Shown here: positions 34,135-42,302 of the stretch, piece by piece
Layout of the letters: every line of letters starts with the position of its first letter
Numbering within the stretch: position 1 is the first letter of the stretch
Origin: Embleya sp040605455
GTDB taxonomy: Bacteria > Actinomycetota > Actinomycetes > Streptomycetales > Streptomycetaceae
Direction: 5' to 3'
Length of the DNA stretch: 64,000 nt
NCBI RefSeq assembly: GCF_040605455.1
Contig: NZ_JBEXCV010000017.1
Span: forward strand, 1 to 64,000
The notes under the pieces: model-generated
The model's input: the letters and a program-made list of their open reading frames with translations, nothing else
Told to the model about the DNA's origin: nothing
Databases searched by the model: none
Position numbers and translations under genes: made by a program

Positions 34135-34705
34135 CGCCTGGAAGGGCCGCGCGCGACCCTGCGGGAAACCCAACGGATCGGCCGTGACCCGACTCGTTGG
34201 CCGAAGCCTAGAGGGGATTCGGCAAGTGCGTGACAGCAAGGCGTAGTTGACGTTGAACCGGTTTCCGGCGCGCCCCCCGCAGCTCGTCGTACGCGCAGAA
34301 AGCCGATTCGGACAGCGATGACGAACGCGGATCCGCATGGCTGCCGCCCAAGCCGCCGCTGTCATACGGCAGGCAATCGGTCTCAGGCAGGGACGGCGCG
34401 GACGAAGCGACCAGGACCCTGCCGTACCCCGCGGCTACGCCGGCGCGGCCGAGCTCTGCGCCTTGCTCACACTGCGAACTTCGCACCACCACAAGGGCAT
34501 CCACGGTTCAGGCGGCGACACGACTGCGCGAGATGGGCGTAGTCGTCTGGTGCTGCTCGAAGTGTCGGTCGTGTACGCGGAGTTGGTCCTGATCCCGACT
34601 GCGATCGCGAGCACCGTCCCCACCGTTGCCGACCATTGAGCCGAGCCCCCGACCGCCTCGGACCCGGACCCGGACCGCCGGACCCCCGACCGGCGCCGCC
34701 GCCCC
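34135..34705. other. Intergenic and decayed sequence upstream of the surface-protein gene
   Basis: There are 570 bases with no supportable gene. The left end should hold the surface-protein promoter. Short coding-like scraps on the minus strand (for example GTVLAIAVGIRTNSAYTTDT near 34560) may be further debris of the permease remnant that follows. Confidence 0.35.
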
Positions 34706-35030
34706 TCACCCCTGCGCCGCCGCCTGGGTCTTGGATTCCTCGGCGTGCGTCTCCAGCAGCGCGTCCCGGGAGGCGGCCCGAACTCCCGGATGCTCCTTGG
34801 CCCATGTTCCGAGCCAGGCGACCAGCCGGTCGGGGTCGGTGCCCTCGGCCGCGCGGACCAGGATCTGCGCCGGCAGCCCGTTCGTGGTGTGCGGCGCGAG
34901 CAGGGACACCGGCAGGAGCAGCGAGTCGTAGCCCGGCCGGCTCTCGAACAGCGCGACCACCCGAATGTCCACGGAACTTCCGTCGCCCAGCCGCAGCCGG
35001 ATCGTGTCGCCGACCCGTGCGTACTGGGCC
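34706..35030 (-). pseudogene. FtsX-family ABC permease fragment
   Basis: The frame reads YARVGDTIRLRLGDGSSVDI, RVVALFESRPGYDSLLLP and LPAQILVRAAEGTDPDRLVA, which is the extracytoplasmic domain of an FtsX/MacB-type permease as found in streptomycetes. All transmembrane segments are missing: upstream the resemblance ends near 35030, and downstream a stop follows KTQAAAQG where the next helix should begin. It is a relic of a deleted transporter gene. Confidence 0.6.
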
Positions 35031-35130
35031 GAAGTGTGTATGCCGGATCGTCCTCGCGCAGGGCGTGCCCGGCCGGGTCCCGGACCTAGCCTCGTAGCCG
35101 TATCCGCAGGTCGAGAAAAGGAGGAAGACC

Positions 35131-35325
35131 GTGGCGAAGGCACGCGGTTCGTTGGCGGCCGGCGTGGCGAGCGCAGTGGTGGGCGGGGCCCTGAAGCTGT
35201 TCGCGGACGACGTGGACACACCCGTGATCGCGCTCGGGAAGGTCGGCGTCGTGCTGCTGATCGTCGGCATCGCCGAAGTGCTCTACGGGCTGTACCAGTT
35301 GACCCAGGGCGCCCGGAAGGCATGA
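35131..35325 (+). CDS. Small two-helix membrane protein, DUF5708-like
   Basis: A 64-residue protein: a hydrophobic first helix (SLAAGVASAVVGGALKLF), a short acidic loop (ADDVDTP), and a second helix (VGVVLLIVGIAEVLYGLYQL). The pattern resembles the small streptomycete membrane proteins of DUF5708. GTG 35131 has an excellent site, AAGGAGG, seven bases upstream. The function is unknown. Confidence 0.7.
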   Translation: MAKARGSLAAGVASAVVGGALKLFADDVDTPVIALGKVGVVLLIVGIAEVLYGLYQLTQGARKA

Positions 35326-35405
35326 CCGAACCGGGTCTGCCCGGGCAAGGCGATCAGCCGCCGGACCTGCCCGGGCAAGGCGAACAACCGGCTCGCCCGA
35401 TCCGC

Positions 35406-36146
35406 TCAGTGCGGCCGCCGCCCCGGGCGACGGAACGCGACCCAGGCCAGGACCCCCACGCCGAGCAGGGCCGAGCCCAGGAAGGCCACGAGCAGCGGTC
35501 CGTCGCCCGAGTCGTGCCCGGCCCGAGCCCGCCCGGCCGAGGGCGCGCGGAATTCGTCGACGCCGCGATGCGCACCGAGCCTGCCCGTCCTCGGCTCGAC
35601 CGTCCGTCTCGCCGCGCCCGGATCGGCAGCCACGTCGATCCGCACGCTCGCGGTGGCCTGGCGGCCGAGCCGGTCGACGACCGTGTAGTGGAAGCCGTCG
35701 CGCCCGGCGAAGCCCGGCCCCGGCGTGTAACGCAACACGGATCCGGTCGTGGTCGTGTCGCGGGAGTCCCCGAGGTCGAGCACCAGACCGTGTTCGGGAT
35801 TGGTGTGCGACAGCACCACCAGCCCCTCGCCGGTGTCGCCGGCCAGGACCGGGACGTCCACCGACTGCCCGGCGCGGGTGGCGACCCGGTCCGCGCCGGC
35901 ACGCGGTGCGGGCGGCACCGGCGCTCCGGGCCTGCCGGTCGGCCGCACCCGGTCGGCGGGCGAGCCCGCTGCGGATGCGCCGGGTGGGACGGACGCGACG
36001 GGCGGGTGGGACGGGATGGGGGCCATGGACGCGGCGGGATGCCCGGTGCCGACGACGGCGCCCAACAGCGCGGCGCAGCACGCGAGTACCGCGCCGACTC
36101 GACGCACCCGGATGGGCGGTTCGGGTGTTCCGGGCACGGCGGGCAC
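35406..36146 (-). CDS. Cadherin-like/Ig-like surface protein with C-terminal membrane anchor
   Basis: A 246-residue protein. The N-terminal signal is VGAVLACCAALLGAVVGTG. After a Pro-rich stretch comes one cadherin-like tandem-repeat domain with VDVPVLAGDTGEGLVVL and the typical closing pattern LRYTPGPGFAGRDGFHYTVV. The C-terminal anchor is LLVAFLGSALLGVGVLAWVAFRRPGRR. GTG 36146 has GGAGG five bases upstream, better than ATG 36167. The much longer open frame on this strand is a shadow of the repeat protein gene. It is an envelope protein of unknown role. Confidence 0.6.
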   Translation of the reverse strand: MPAVPGTPEPPIRVRRVGAVLACCAALLGAVVGTGHPAASMAPIPSHPPVASVPPGASAAGSPADRVRPTGRPGAPVPPAPRAGADRVATRAGQSVDVPVLAGDTGEGLVVLSHTNPEHGLVLDLGDSRDTTTTGSVLRYTPGPGFAGRDGFHYTVVDRLGRQATASVRIDVAADPGAARRTVEPRTGRLGAHRGVDEFRAPSAGRARAGHDSGDGPLLVAFLGSALLGVGVLAWVAFRRPGRRPH

Positions 36147-36858
36147 GCATACCTCCGGCGCTGCCATCCGGACGCGGCCGGATCTCGGGTGGGTCCGACG
36201 GCGCCCGGCGGATCCGATGCCGGCCGAGGGACCGCTGTCGAATGCCGATCCTGTGCCGAGCGCCTGCCGGTTCGCGGCTCGGCACGCGGAGCGACGGTGA
36301 GCTTCACCCGCACGCGTGGACCGGCCGGGTCGCGGGTGGACCCGGCCCGCCGCCGGTTGCGCACCGACGAGCCACAGGTCGCCGCGTCGAACCTGTAGCT
36401 GGCCGTGGCCTCGCGGTTGTGGTCGGTGGCGCTGGACGCGGCGGTGCCCGACGGTTTCGTTCCGGACCTGGATCCGGCCCGGATCGGGTCGCGGGCGGTC
36501 GGGCGCGATGGCGCGGGCCGACCGGCGTACGAACGCCCGCTCGGCCGGGGCGCGCCCGGACCGGCCGAGCGGGTGATCCGTCGGACACGCCGCCGCGCAT
36601 CCGGGTGACATTCCCGGATATGCGGCGCAGTTGTTTCTAGCCTCGACCGGGAGACACCGATTCCGGTATCGGCGCACCGAACGCCGGGACCGTGTCCTCG
36701 GTCCTGCCGGGTCTGCGCCCCCGGCAGGATCGGGGAGACGGCCCCGGCCGTCGAAGGCGCGCCGAGGACGAATGACCGGCCGTCCACAGGGCAGGCGCAA
36801 AGCGCGGTCCTCGGCGATGACGCGAGGACATCGAGCCCGTGAAGAGGAGTACGCACCG
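36147..36858. other. Intergenic region with possible gene scraps
   Basis: About 710 bases. The + frame at 36405-36608 (VASRLWSVALDAAVPDGF) has coding-like codon use and faintly recalls the start of glyoxalase/VOC-type proteins, but it lacks a ribosome binding site and the rest of the fold. The last 200 bases probably contain the promoter of the repeat protein gene. Confidence 0.35.
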
Positions 36859-37710
36859 ATGAGTACCCAAGGCCGGACCCCCGGCGGCAAGTCCGCGTCG
36901 GGCGAGCCGGAGGAAACCGTCGTCGCGCCGTCGAGCGAACCCGCAGCGGCGTCGTTCGGCGAACCCCACTTCCCGAGGCAGGAACCGGACCAGGAGGCCG
37001 AGCCGGATCGGCGGCCGGACCGCAAGCGCGAGCAGGTCGCGCACGCGGTCGAGGAGTTGACCCATGCGGAACTGCCGGCCGAGGTACACCAAAAGGTCGG
37101 CGAAGCCGCCGAGAACACCGGCCGGCGCGTTGCCCGGGCCAAGCAGAGCGCGCAGCGGGCAACCGGCCGGGCCAAGGAAACCGCGACGAACAAGGCCGAA
37201 CAGGCCAAGGAGACCACGATGCACAAAGCCGAGCGGGCCAAGGAGAGCACGGCGCACAAGGCCGACCGGGCCAAGGAGGCCGCGGTGCACGGGGCCGACC
37301 GGGCCAAGGAGGCCGCGGTGCACGGGGCCGACCGGGCCAAGGAGGCCGCGGTGCACGGGGCCGAGCGGGCCAAGGAGGCGGCACTGCATCGGGCCGAACA
37401 GCTCAAGGAGGCCGCCGCGCACACCGGCGATCAGGTCAAGGAGGCCGCCCGGCACAAGGCCGCGCAAGCCGGGCACAGGGCGGACCGGGCCCGCGGGACG
37501 GCCGGCGACCGGATCGTTCAGGCCAAGGACCGCACCGTCGAGGTCGGGCGCACCGCCGGCGACCAGCTCTTCGAGCACACCCCCGACCCGCTTCGGCACG
37601 CGACGCTCACCGGTGCGGCGGAGGTTCGCAAGCGCCCGTTGCCCGCGATCGCCGCCGCGGTCACGACCGTCGTGCTCCTGATCTGGGCGATTCGGAAGTC
37701 TCGGGGATGA
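36859..37710 (+). CDS. LEA-like 11-residue-repeat protein with C-terminal membrane helix
   Basis: A 283-residue protein. A disordered, charged N terminus is followed by repeats of an 11-residue unit of the form ADRAKEAAVHG (residues about 113-189) that should form a long amphipathic helix, as in late-embryogenesis-abundant-like and apolipoprotein-like proteins. The end is a transmembrane helix (LPAIAAAVTTVVLLIWAI) with tail RKSRG. It was named by pattern only; membrane or desiccation protection is a guess. ATG 36859 has GAGGAG nine bases upstream. Its TGA overlaps the next gene's ATG. Confidence 0.75.
   Translation: MSTQGRTPGGKSASGEPEETVVAPSSEPAAASFGEPHFPRQEPDQEAEPDRRPDRKREQVAHAVEELTHAELPAEVHQKVGEAAENTGRRVARAKQSAQRATGRAKETATNKAEQAKETTMHKAERAKESTAHKADRAKEAAVHGADRAKEAAVHGADRAKEAAVHGAERAKEAALHRAEQLKEAAAHTGDQVKEAARHKAAQAGHRADRARGTAGDRIVQAKDRTVEVGRTAGDQLFEHTPDPLRHATLTGAAEVRKRPLPAIAAAVTTVVLLIWAIRKSRG
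37195..37425 (+). repeat. Seven 33-nt units inside the LEA-like gene
   Basis: Units start at 37195, 37228, 37261, 37294, 37327, 37360 and 37393. The three central ones (37261-37359) are identical at the DNA level and the outer ones have diverged, which suggests recent expansion by slippage or unequal recombination. The reading frame is kept. Confidence 0.9.
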
Positions 37711-38033
37711 GCGGTGGATCCGGGTTCCAAGGGCGTTCGGACGAGGTGAACACCAAGTCCGCCATGCGTACCGGCAGGTTGATGTACCGCCCGATCGGCA
37801 TGCTCGTCGGGGTGGTGGGCGGCATGGCGGCGACGAAGGTGTTCAACAAGACCTGGAAACTGCTCACCCACCAGGACGACGCACCCGACGCGATGGACCG
37901 CGACCGGGGCTGGGGCGAGATCCTTGCCGCCGCCGCGGTTCACGGCGCGATCTACGCCGTCGTGCACGCCGCCGTCAACCGAGGCGGCGCCGTGGCCTTC
38001 CGGCGGGGCACCGGCATCTGGCCCGGGCACTGA
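37707..38033 (+). CDS. DUF4235 membrane protein
   Basis: A 108-residue protein with RLMYRPIGMLVGVVGGMAAT followed by KVFNKTWKLLT and a second hydrophobic segment (EILAAAAVHGAIYAVVHAAV), the DUF4235 pattern. DUF4235 proteins often lie beside DUF3618 or LEA-like genes in actinobacteria. Its ATG overlaps the TGA of the LEA-like gene, so the two are translationally coupled and probably act at the same membrane. The role is unknown. Confidence 0.85.
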   Translation: MSGGSGFQGRSDEVNTKSAMRTGRLMYRPIGMLVGVVGGMAATKVFNKTWKLLTHQDDAPDAMDRDRGWGEILAAAAVHGAIYAVVHAAVNRGGAVAFRRGTGIWPGH

Positions 38034-38077
38034 AGCATCGGTCGGGGTCGTAGCCCCTCTCATCGACTCGCCCGGGC

Positions 38078-38851
38078 TCAACCGGCCGCCGCGTCCTCGG
38101 TCCACATCCGCAATACCCGTCGGGTCGCCTCGTCCGCGCCGGGCCCGTACTTCGCGGGCGCCGTCGCGGCGATCGCGACCCGTACGTCCGCCTCCGACCG
38201 GCCCGCGCCCCGCGCGTACTCGGCCGGCAGCGCGGCCTCCAGCGCCGAGCCCAACTCGGGCTCGGCCGCGTGCGCCAGGATCAACCCGGTCAGGTCCTCG
38301 CCCGGTAGCCCGTAGCCCGCGTGCGACCAGTCCAACACCACGACGTCCTCGTCCCGCGCGATCAGATCCACCGGACGCAGATCCAGGTGGCACTGCACGT
38401 ACGGCAGTTCGGCGGCGCGCGTCGCCAGCGGCCCGATCAAAGACGGGGGTTCGAACAGCCAGGACGGCCCGGCCGGTCGCGGTGCGGCCTGTGCCGCGCC
38501 GAGTCGGCGGGCGAAATCGACCCACCGGGTGAGGTCCCACGTGCTCCCGGAGGAGCCGCGCACATAGTCCAGCCACAGGGCCACCGACCCGTCCGTGCGC
38601 CGATCGACACGCAGCGCCTTGGGCGCGGTCAGGCCGTAAGGGGCGTACACGCCGGCCGCGAAGCCGCTCTCGTATGCCTCGACCTCGCGGGCCCAGTAGC
38701 GCGGATTGGCGGGTGCCGTACCGTCCGGCGTCGCGAGTTTGAGCACCATGTCGGTGCGGCTGCCGCACACGTGCCAGATGTCGGAGTGCGTGGACAGCGG
38801 GGCGGCGTCCAGAGGGGAACCCAACTCGGGCGGCACGGATTCGATACGCAC
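38078..38851 (-). CDS. Aminoglycoside/choline-kinase-like phosphotransferase
   Basis: A 257-residue protein of the APH fold. The Brenner-type motif reads CHLDLRPVDLI, where the usual HGDxHxxN has aspartate in place of asparagine. The metal motif is VVVLDWSHAG. The N-terminal nucleotide lysine is in MVLKLATPD. The altered asparagine raises doubt about normal kinase activity. GTG 38851 is the most upstream start and keeps the first strand; no strong site is visible. It converges on the DUF4235 gene. Confidence 0.75.
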   Translation of the reverse strand: MRIESVPPELGSPLDAAPLSTHSDIWHVCGSRTDMVLKLATPDGTAPANPRYWAREVEAYESGFAAGVYAPYGLTAPKALRVDRRTDGSVALWLDYVRGSSGSTWDLTRWVDFARRLGAAQAAPRPAGPSWLFEPPSLIGPLATRAAELPYVQCHLDLRPVDLIARDEDVVVLDWSHAGYGLPGEDLTGLILAHAAEPELGSALEAALPAEYARGAGRSEADVRVAIAATAPAKYGPGADEATRRVLRMWTEDAAAG

Positions 38852-38906
38852 CGGCGGCGGCGCGGTGGGCTCGCTCAGGATCGACTCCGGGACGGTGCGC
38901 CTGCGA

Positions 38907-39221
38907 TCAGCGAAAGACCGGGGCTCGGGGTGGGCGTCGGCGACCGATGTGGTGCCGGTAGGCGTGCAGGGGGGTCGGGCGGCGGGCGTGGCGGGCGCGT
39001 CCCGATCGCATGGCGTGCCCGGCCGGACGCGGCACGGTGGGCAGTGCGAGTGCGGCCGGCGCGGGGATCGCGGCGGGTTCGACCGCCGGTCGTGCGGTCG
39101 ACGGAAGGGGTACCGGCGCCGCCAGGGCCTCGGGCCCCAGCATGCGGTCCTCGAGCCAGGCCAGCCCGGGTATCAACAGGAACATGACGATCAGTGCGAG
39201 CAAAGCGAGAACCAAGTACAT
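38907..39221 (-). CDS. Small single-helix membrane protein
   Basis: A 104-residue frame: an N-terminal helix MYLVLALLALIVMFLLIPGL, then an Ala/Pro-rich stretch and a basic tail. ATG 39221 has AGGCGG six bases upstream. No family is recognised; the start and signal-like helix support a real gene, the tail is low complexity. Confidence 0.45.
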   Translation of the reverse strand: MYLVLALLALIVMFLLIPGLAWLEDRMLGPEALAAPVPLPSTARPAVEPAAIPAPAALALPTVPRPAGHAMRSGRARHARRPTPLHAYRHHIGRRRPPRAPVFR

Positions 39222-39346
39222 GATCTGCCGCCTGGGGGTGAGCGCGTCCGGGCCGTAGTGACCCCCTAGCCGGTAGAGATCGGCGCAAACGTGACGGTTA
39301 GGCAACGGACCCGTTGACCCAGGTTCGGAGGTGACAGCCTGGCCGT

Positions 39347-40027
39347 ATGGCGAACAACGGCACGACGCTCGACTGCGACGCGATCCTGTTCGATCTCGAC
39401 GGTGTGCTGGTGGACTCGCATCCCCTGATCGAACGCATCCTGCGCATGTGGGCGCTCGACCGCGGTGTGGACCCGGACGCGGCCGTCGCCGCTTCGTACG
39501 GGCGGCGCGACATCGACCTGGTGCGCGTGGTCGCTCCCACATTGAAGGCCGAGGCCGAGGCCGCGTGGATCGTCGAGCGCGAGGAACGGGACTTCACCGG
39601 TATCTGCCCGATGCCCGGCGCGGCCGCTCTGCTGGCCGCGCTGCCCGCGGCGCGCTGGGCCATCGTCACGTCCGGCACCCGCCGGGTGGCCAGGGGTCGA
39701 CTGCGCGCGGCGGAGTTGCCCGAACCGGTGTACATGGTCACCGCGGAGGACGTCAGCGAGGGCAAGCCGGCCCCCGAGGGCTACCTGCGCGCGGCCGATC
39801 TGCTGGGTGTCCGGCCGGATCGTTGCCTGGTCGTGGAGGACGCGGAGAGCGGTGTACGTGCCGCGGAGGCGGCCGGTATGCGCTGCCTGGGCATCGGCGC
39901 GGCCCTGGCCGAGGGCGAGATCGGCGCCGCACTGGACGCGTGGGCATCCGATCTGCGGCCGGTCGACCCCGAACTGGTCACAGCGGGACATGTCCGACTG
40001 AACATTCACCCGAATGGGTCAAACTAA
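39347..40027 (+). CDS. HAD-superfamily phosphatase, beta-phosphoglucomutase type
   Basis: A 226-residue HAD hydrolase with motif I LFDLDGVLVDS, motif II around VTSGT, the motif III lysine in GKPAPEGY and motif IV in VVEDAESG. The cap domain inserted after motif I places it with sugar-phosphate phosphatases and phosphoglucomutases. The second aspartate of DxD is present, so phosphatase chemistry is likely; the substrate is unknown. GGAGGTGA lies somewhat far (about 14 bases) upstream of ATG 39347. Confidence 0.88.
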   Translation: MANNGTTLDCDAILFDLDGVLVDSHPLIERILRMWALDRGVDPDAAVAASYGRRDIDLVRVVAPTLKAEAEAAWIVEREERDFTGICPMPGAAALLAALPAARWAIVTSGTRRVARGRLRAAELPEPVYMVTAEDVSEGKPAPEGYLRAADLLGVRPDRCLVVEDAESGVRAAEAAGMRCLGIGAALAEGEIGAALDAWASDLRPVDPELVTAGHVRLNIHPNGSN

Positions 40028-40121
40028 GGACGCAACCTCTCGGGTCCCATTGGCGTCTACAACGGTGCACGACTCGGGGAACACTCCACATTTGGGTTTG
40101 GGTCGGGAGAGGCACCACTCG

Positions 40122-40820
40122 ATGAAGAAGACTCGCATATCCCTCGCGGTCACCGTGACCGCGATCCTGGCCTTGTCGGCCTGCAACTCCGGCTCGTCGA
40201 GTGACTCGACCGCGAAGGCCGGTGCGCAGTCGCCGCTACCCGCCACCTCCTCGTCCGCACCGGTGACGCCGGCGCCCGAGAGCACCGCGCCGACCTCCGC
40301 CGCACCCACGGCCGGCGCGCCGACCTCCGCCGCACCCACGGCCGCCAAGCCCAGCACGAGCAAGCCCGCCACCGCCAAGCCCGCCACGAGCAAGCCGCCG
40401 ACCAGCAAGCCGCCGACCACCAAGCCCAAGCCGCCGGCCGGACTGGACGAGCGGTGTCTGACCGGTCGGGCGATCTGCATCGACAAGCGCACAGACCGGC
40501 TCACCTGGGTGATCGACGGCAAGGCCCAGTACTCGACGGACGTGCGCTTCGGCTCGGCCGAAACGCCGACCCGCGAGGGCGCGTTCAGCATCAACTTCAA
40601 AAGCCGCGACCACGTGTCGACGCTGTACCACACGCCGATGCCGTTCGCGATGTTCTTCTCCGGCGGCCAAGCCGTGCACTACTCGGCCGACTTCGCCGCC
40701 CGCGGCTACAACGGCGCTTCGCACGGCTGTGTGAACGTCCGGGACAAGGGCTTGGTGCAGCAGCTCTTCAACGAGACCCGCGTCGGCGACAAGGTGATCG
40801 TCTACCGCTCGGCCAAGTAG
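40122..40820 (+). CDS. L,D-transpeptidase (YkuD) lipoprotein
   Basis: A 232-residue protein with lipobox LSAC (ILALSACNSG), then a wall-spanning Thr/Pro/Ala/Lys-rich stem of about 80 residues, then a YkuD domain. The active site is HYSADF followed by GASHGCVNV, with the catalytic cysteine in SHGC. Such enzymes make 3-3 cross-links in peptidoglycan or attach proteins to it. GGGAGAGG precedes ATG 40122. The low-complexity stem differs in codon pattern from the catalytic part but stays in frame. Confidence 0.9.
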   Translation: MKKTRISLAVTVTAILALSACNSGSSSDSTAKAGAQSPLPATSSSAPVTPAPESTAPTSAAPTAGAPTSAAPTAAKPSTSKPATAKPATSKPPTSKPPTTKPKPPAGLDERCLTGRAICIDKRTDRLTWVIDGKAQYSTDVRFGSAETPTREGAFSINFKSRDHVSTLYHTPMPFAMFFSGGQAVHYSADFAARGYNGASHGCVNVRDKGLVQQLFNETRVGDKVIVYRSAK

Positions 40821-40844
40821 CCCCGAAGCCCCCGAGGTTCGACC

Positions 40845-40871
40845 ACCGCTCGGCCACGACGACCGAGCGGT
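40845..40871. terminator. Bidirectional hairpin between convergent genes
   Basis: ACCGCTCGG (40845-40853) and CCGAGCGGT (40863-40871) form a perfect 9-bp stem between the transpeptidase (+) and TerD-type (-) genes. Confidence 0.65.
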
Positions 40872-40893
40872 GCCGACCGATCGGGACGCGGGA

Positions 40894-42159
40894 TCAGCGC
40901 TCGCGTGGCGAGCGCACCGTCTTGAACTCCGCCGGGCCCGCGCCCATTTCGAACGTGCCGTCCGGGTAGAGCATCGGGCGGCGCTCCTGCATCAGCTTCG
41001 AGTACTTCTCCACGTGCTGGATCGAGACGCCGTCGGGGTCGGTGAAGTCGACCAGCGCGATCGCCACCCAGAACACCGCGCGCTTGTTGTTGAACAGCGG
41101 CACATTCACGGTGGAGCCCTGACCGTCGGTGACCTCGGCGTGCGCGCCGTAGGACTTGAAGCTGCCGAAGCCGTTCTCGACCGCGCTGTACGCGCAGATC
41201 AGCACATAGCCCTGCTCGTCGGGCCGGGTGATCCGGACCGTCTCACGGCCGGGCGCACGCGAGTCGCCGTCCAATTGGATGTAGGGCGCGGCGGTCAGGC
41301 TGCCGAGCTCGCGGTAGTAGATCACCCCGTCCTTGTCGCCCTTCTTCGCGCCCACCTTGGACCGAGGCACGAACAGCGCGTACAGGTCCAGGTCGGCGCC
41401 GGTCTTACGGCGCGCGTCGTCGCCGCCGTCCCAGACCAGGGAAGCGGTGACAGTGACCGCGCGGTCGCTCTTGTCCATGTTGATCGTCGCCCGACCGCCC
41501 TTGGCCAGGTCGACCCGGCCGAGCGGCTCCTTGGCCATCGAGATCGGCGCCGGCGCGGCCGGCGCCGGCACCGCGGCGGGCTCCTTGACCATCACGTGCG
41601 CGGGCGCGACGGGCGCGGGGACCGGCTCCGGCTCCGGCTCGTCCTCGACCGAGATGCCGAAGTCGGTCGCCAACCCGGCGAGGCCGCTGGCATAGCCCTG
41701 ACCGACCGCGCGCACCTTCCACGCGTCGCCGCGCCGATAAAGCTCGACCAGGACCGCGACCGTCTCGCCGCCGGCGAACGCGTCCGGCGCGTAGCCGATC
41801 CGCGCGTCCCCGGACACGGTGACCGCGCCCAGGCCCGGCACCTGGCCCAAGGTCATCCCGGGGCGGTCCGCGTCCGAACTCACCACGACCACCACACGGG
41901 CGATCTCGGCCGGCAGCTTGGCCAGTTCGATACTGACGTGGGTGGTTCCCGAGGGGCCGGCCGCCGTGCGCACCGCGCCGTCGCCGCCGACGGGATTGTT
42001 GAAGAAGACCAGATCCTCGTCGGTGCGTACCTTGTGCGCGTCGGTCAGCAGCACGGCGGACACGTCCACGACGTCGGTCGAGCCCCACCCGATCGAGACC
42101 TCGGCGCGGTCGCCGGTCAGGGGCGCGTTGGCGCCGGTGGGCAGCGTGACGTCGGACAT
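40894..42159 (-). CDS. TerD/TerA-type two-domain protein
   Basis: A 421-residue protein with two TerD-fold domains. The first (about 1-180) has VSIGWGSTDVVDVSAVLL and VFFNNPVGGDGAVR; the second (about 220-420) has the calcium-site-like ADLDLYALFVPR and VFWVAIALVDFT. A Pro/Ala/Glu-rich linker joins them. TerD proteins bind calcium and are linked to stress and tellurite resistance, usually within ter gene clusters, but no other ter gene lies nearby. ATG 42159 has GGGAGG upstream; an open extension of eight codons has no site. Confidence 0.85.
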   Translation of the reverse strand: MSDVTLPTGANAPLTGDRAEVSIGWGSTDVVDVSAVLLTDAHKVRTDEDLVFFNNPVGGDGAVRTAAGPSGTTHVSIELAKLPAEIARVVVVVSSDADRPGMTLGQVPGLGAVTVSGDARIGYAPDAFAGGETVAVLVELYRRGDAWKVRAVGQGYASGLAGLATDFGISVEDEPEPEPVPAPVAPAHVMVKEPAAVPAPAAPAPISMAKEPLGRVDLAKGGRATINMDKSDRAVTVTASLVWDGGDDARRKTGADLDLYALFVPRSKVGAKKGDKDGVIYYRELGSLTAAPYIQLDGDSRAPGRETVRITRPDEQGYVLICAYSAVENGFGSFKSYGAHAEVTDGQGSTVNVPLFNNKRAVFWVAIALVDFTDPDGVSIQHVEKYSKLMQERRPMLYPDGTFEMGAGPAEFKTVRSPRER

Positions 42160-42302
42160 GGAGGGCCCTCCCGCGTTGGACAAAGGCGCCGTTTCGCGCC
42201 CTGATCAGGGGAACGACCCTCCCACCGACGACGTTCCGCAAACCCGGAACTTTCCCCAAGCTGGGGTAAAGTCCCAGGTGGAAAGCGTCACTCGGGCGCG
42301 GC

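Noticed and set aside
36405..36608. Possible small VOC/glyoxalase-like gene
   Set aside because: The resemblance covers fewer than 20 residues and no ribosome binding site is visible. It is mentioned only as a possible scrap.
35354..37424. Long minus-strand Ser/Ala/Cys-rich or Pro-rich frames opposite the LEA-like gene
   Set aside because: They are the antisense of the 33-base repeats. The sense strand gives the regular 11-residue unit and a membrane helix.
37195..37425. CRISPR-like array
   Set aside because: Units are contiguous 33-base in-frame repeats without spacers, inside a coding sequence. No CRISPR array was seen anywhere in the window.
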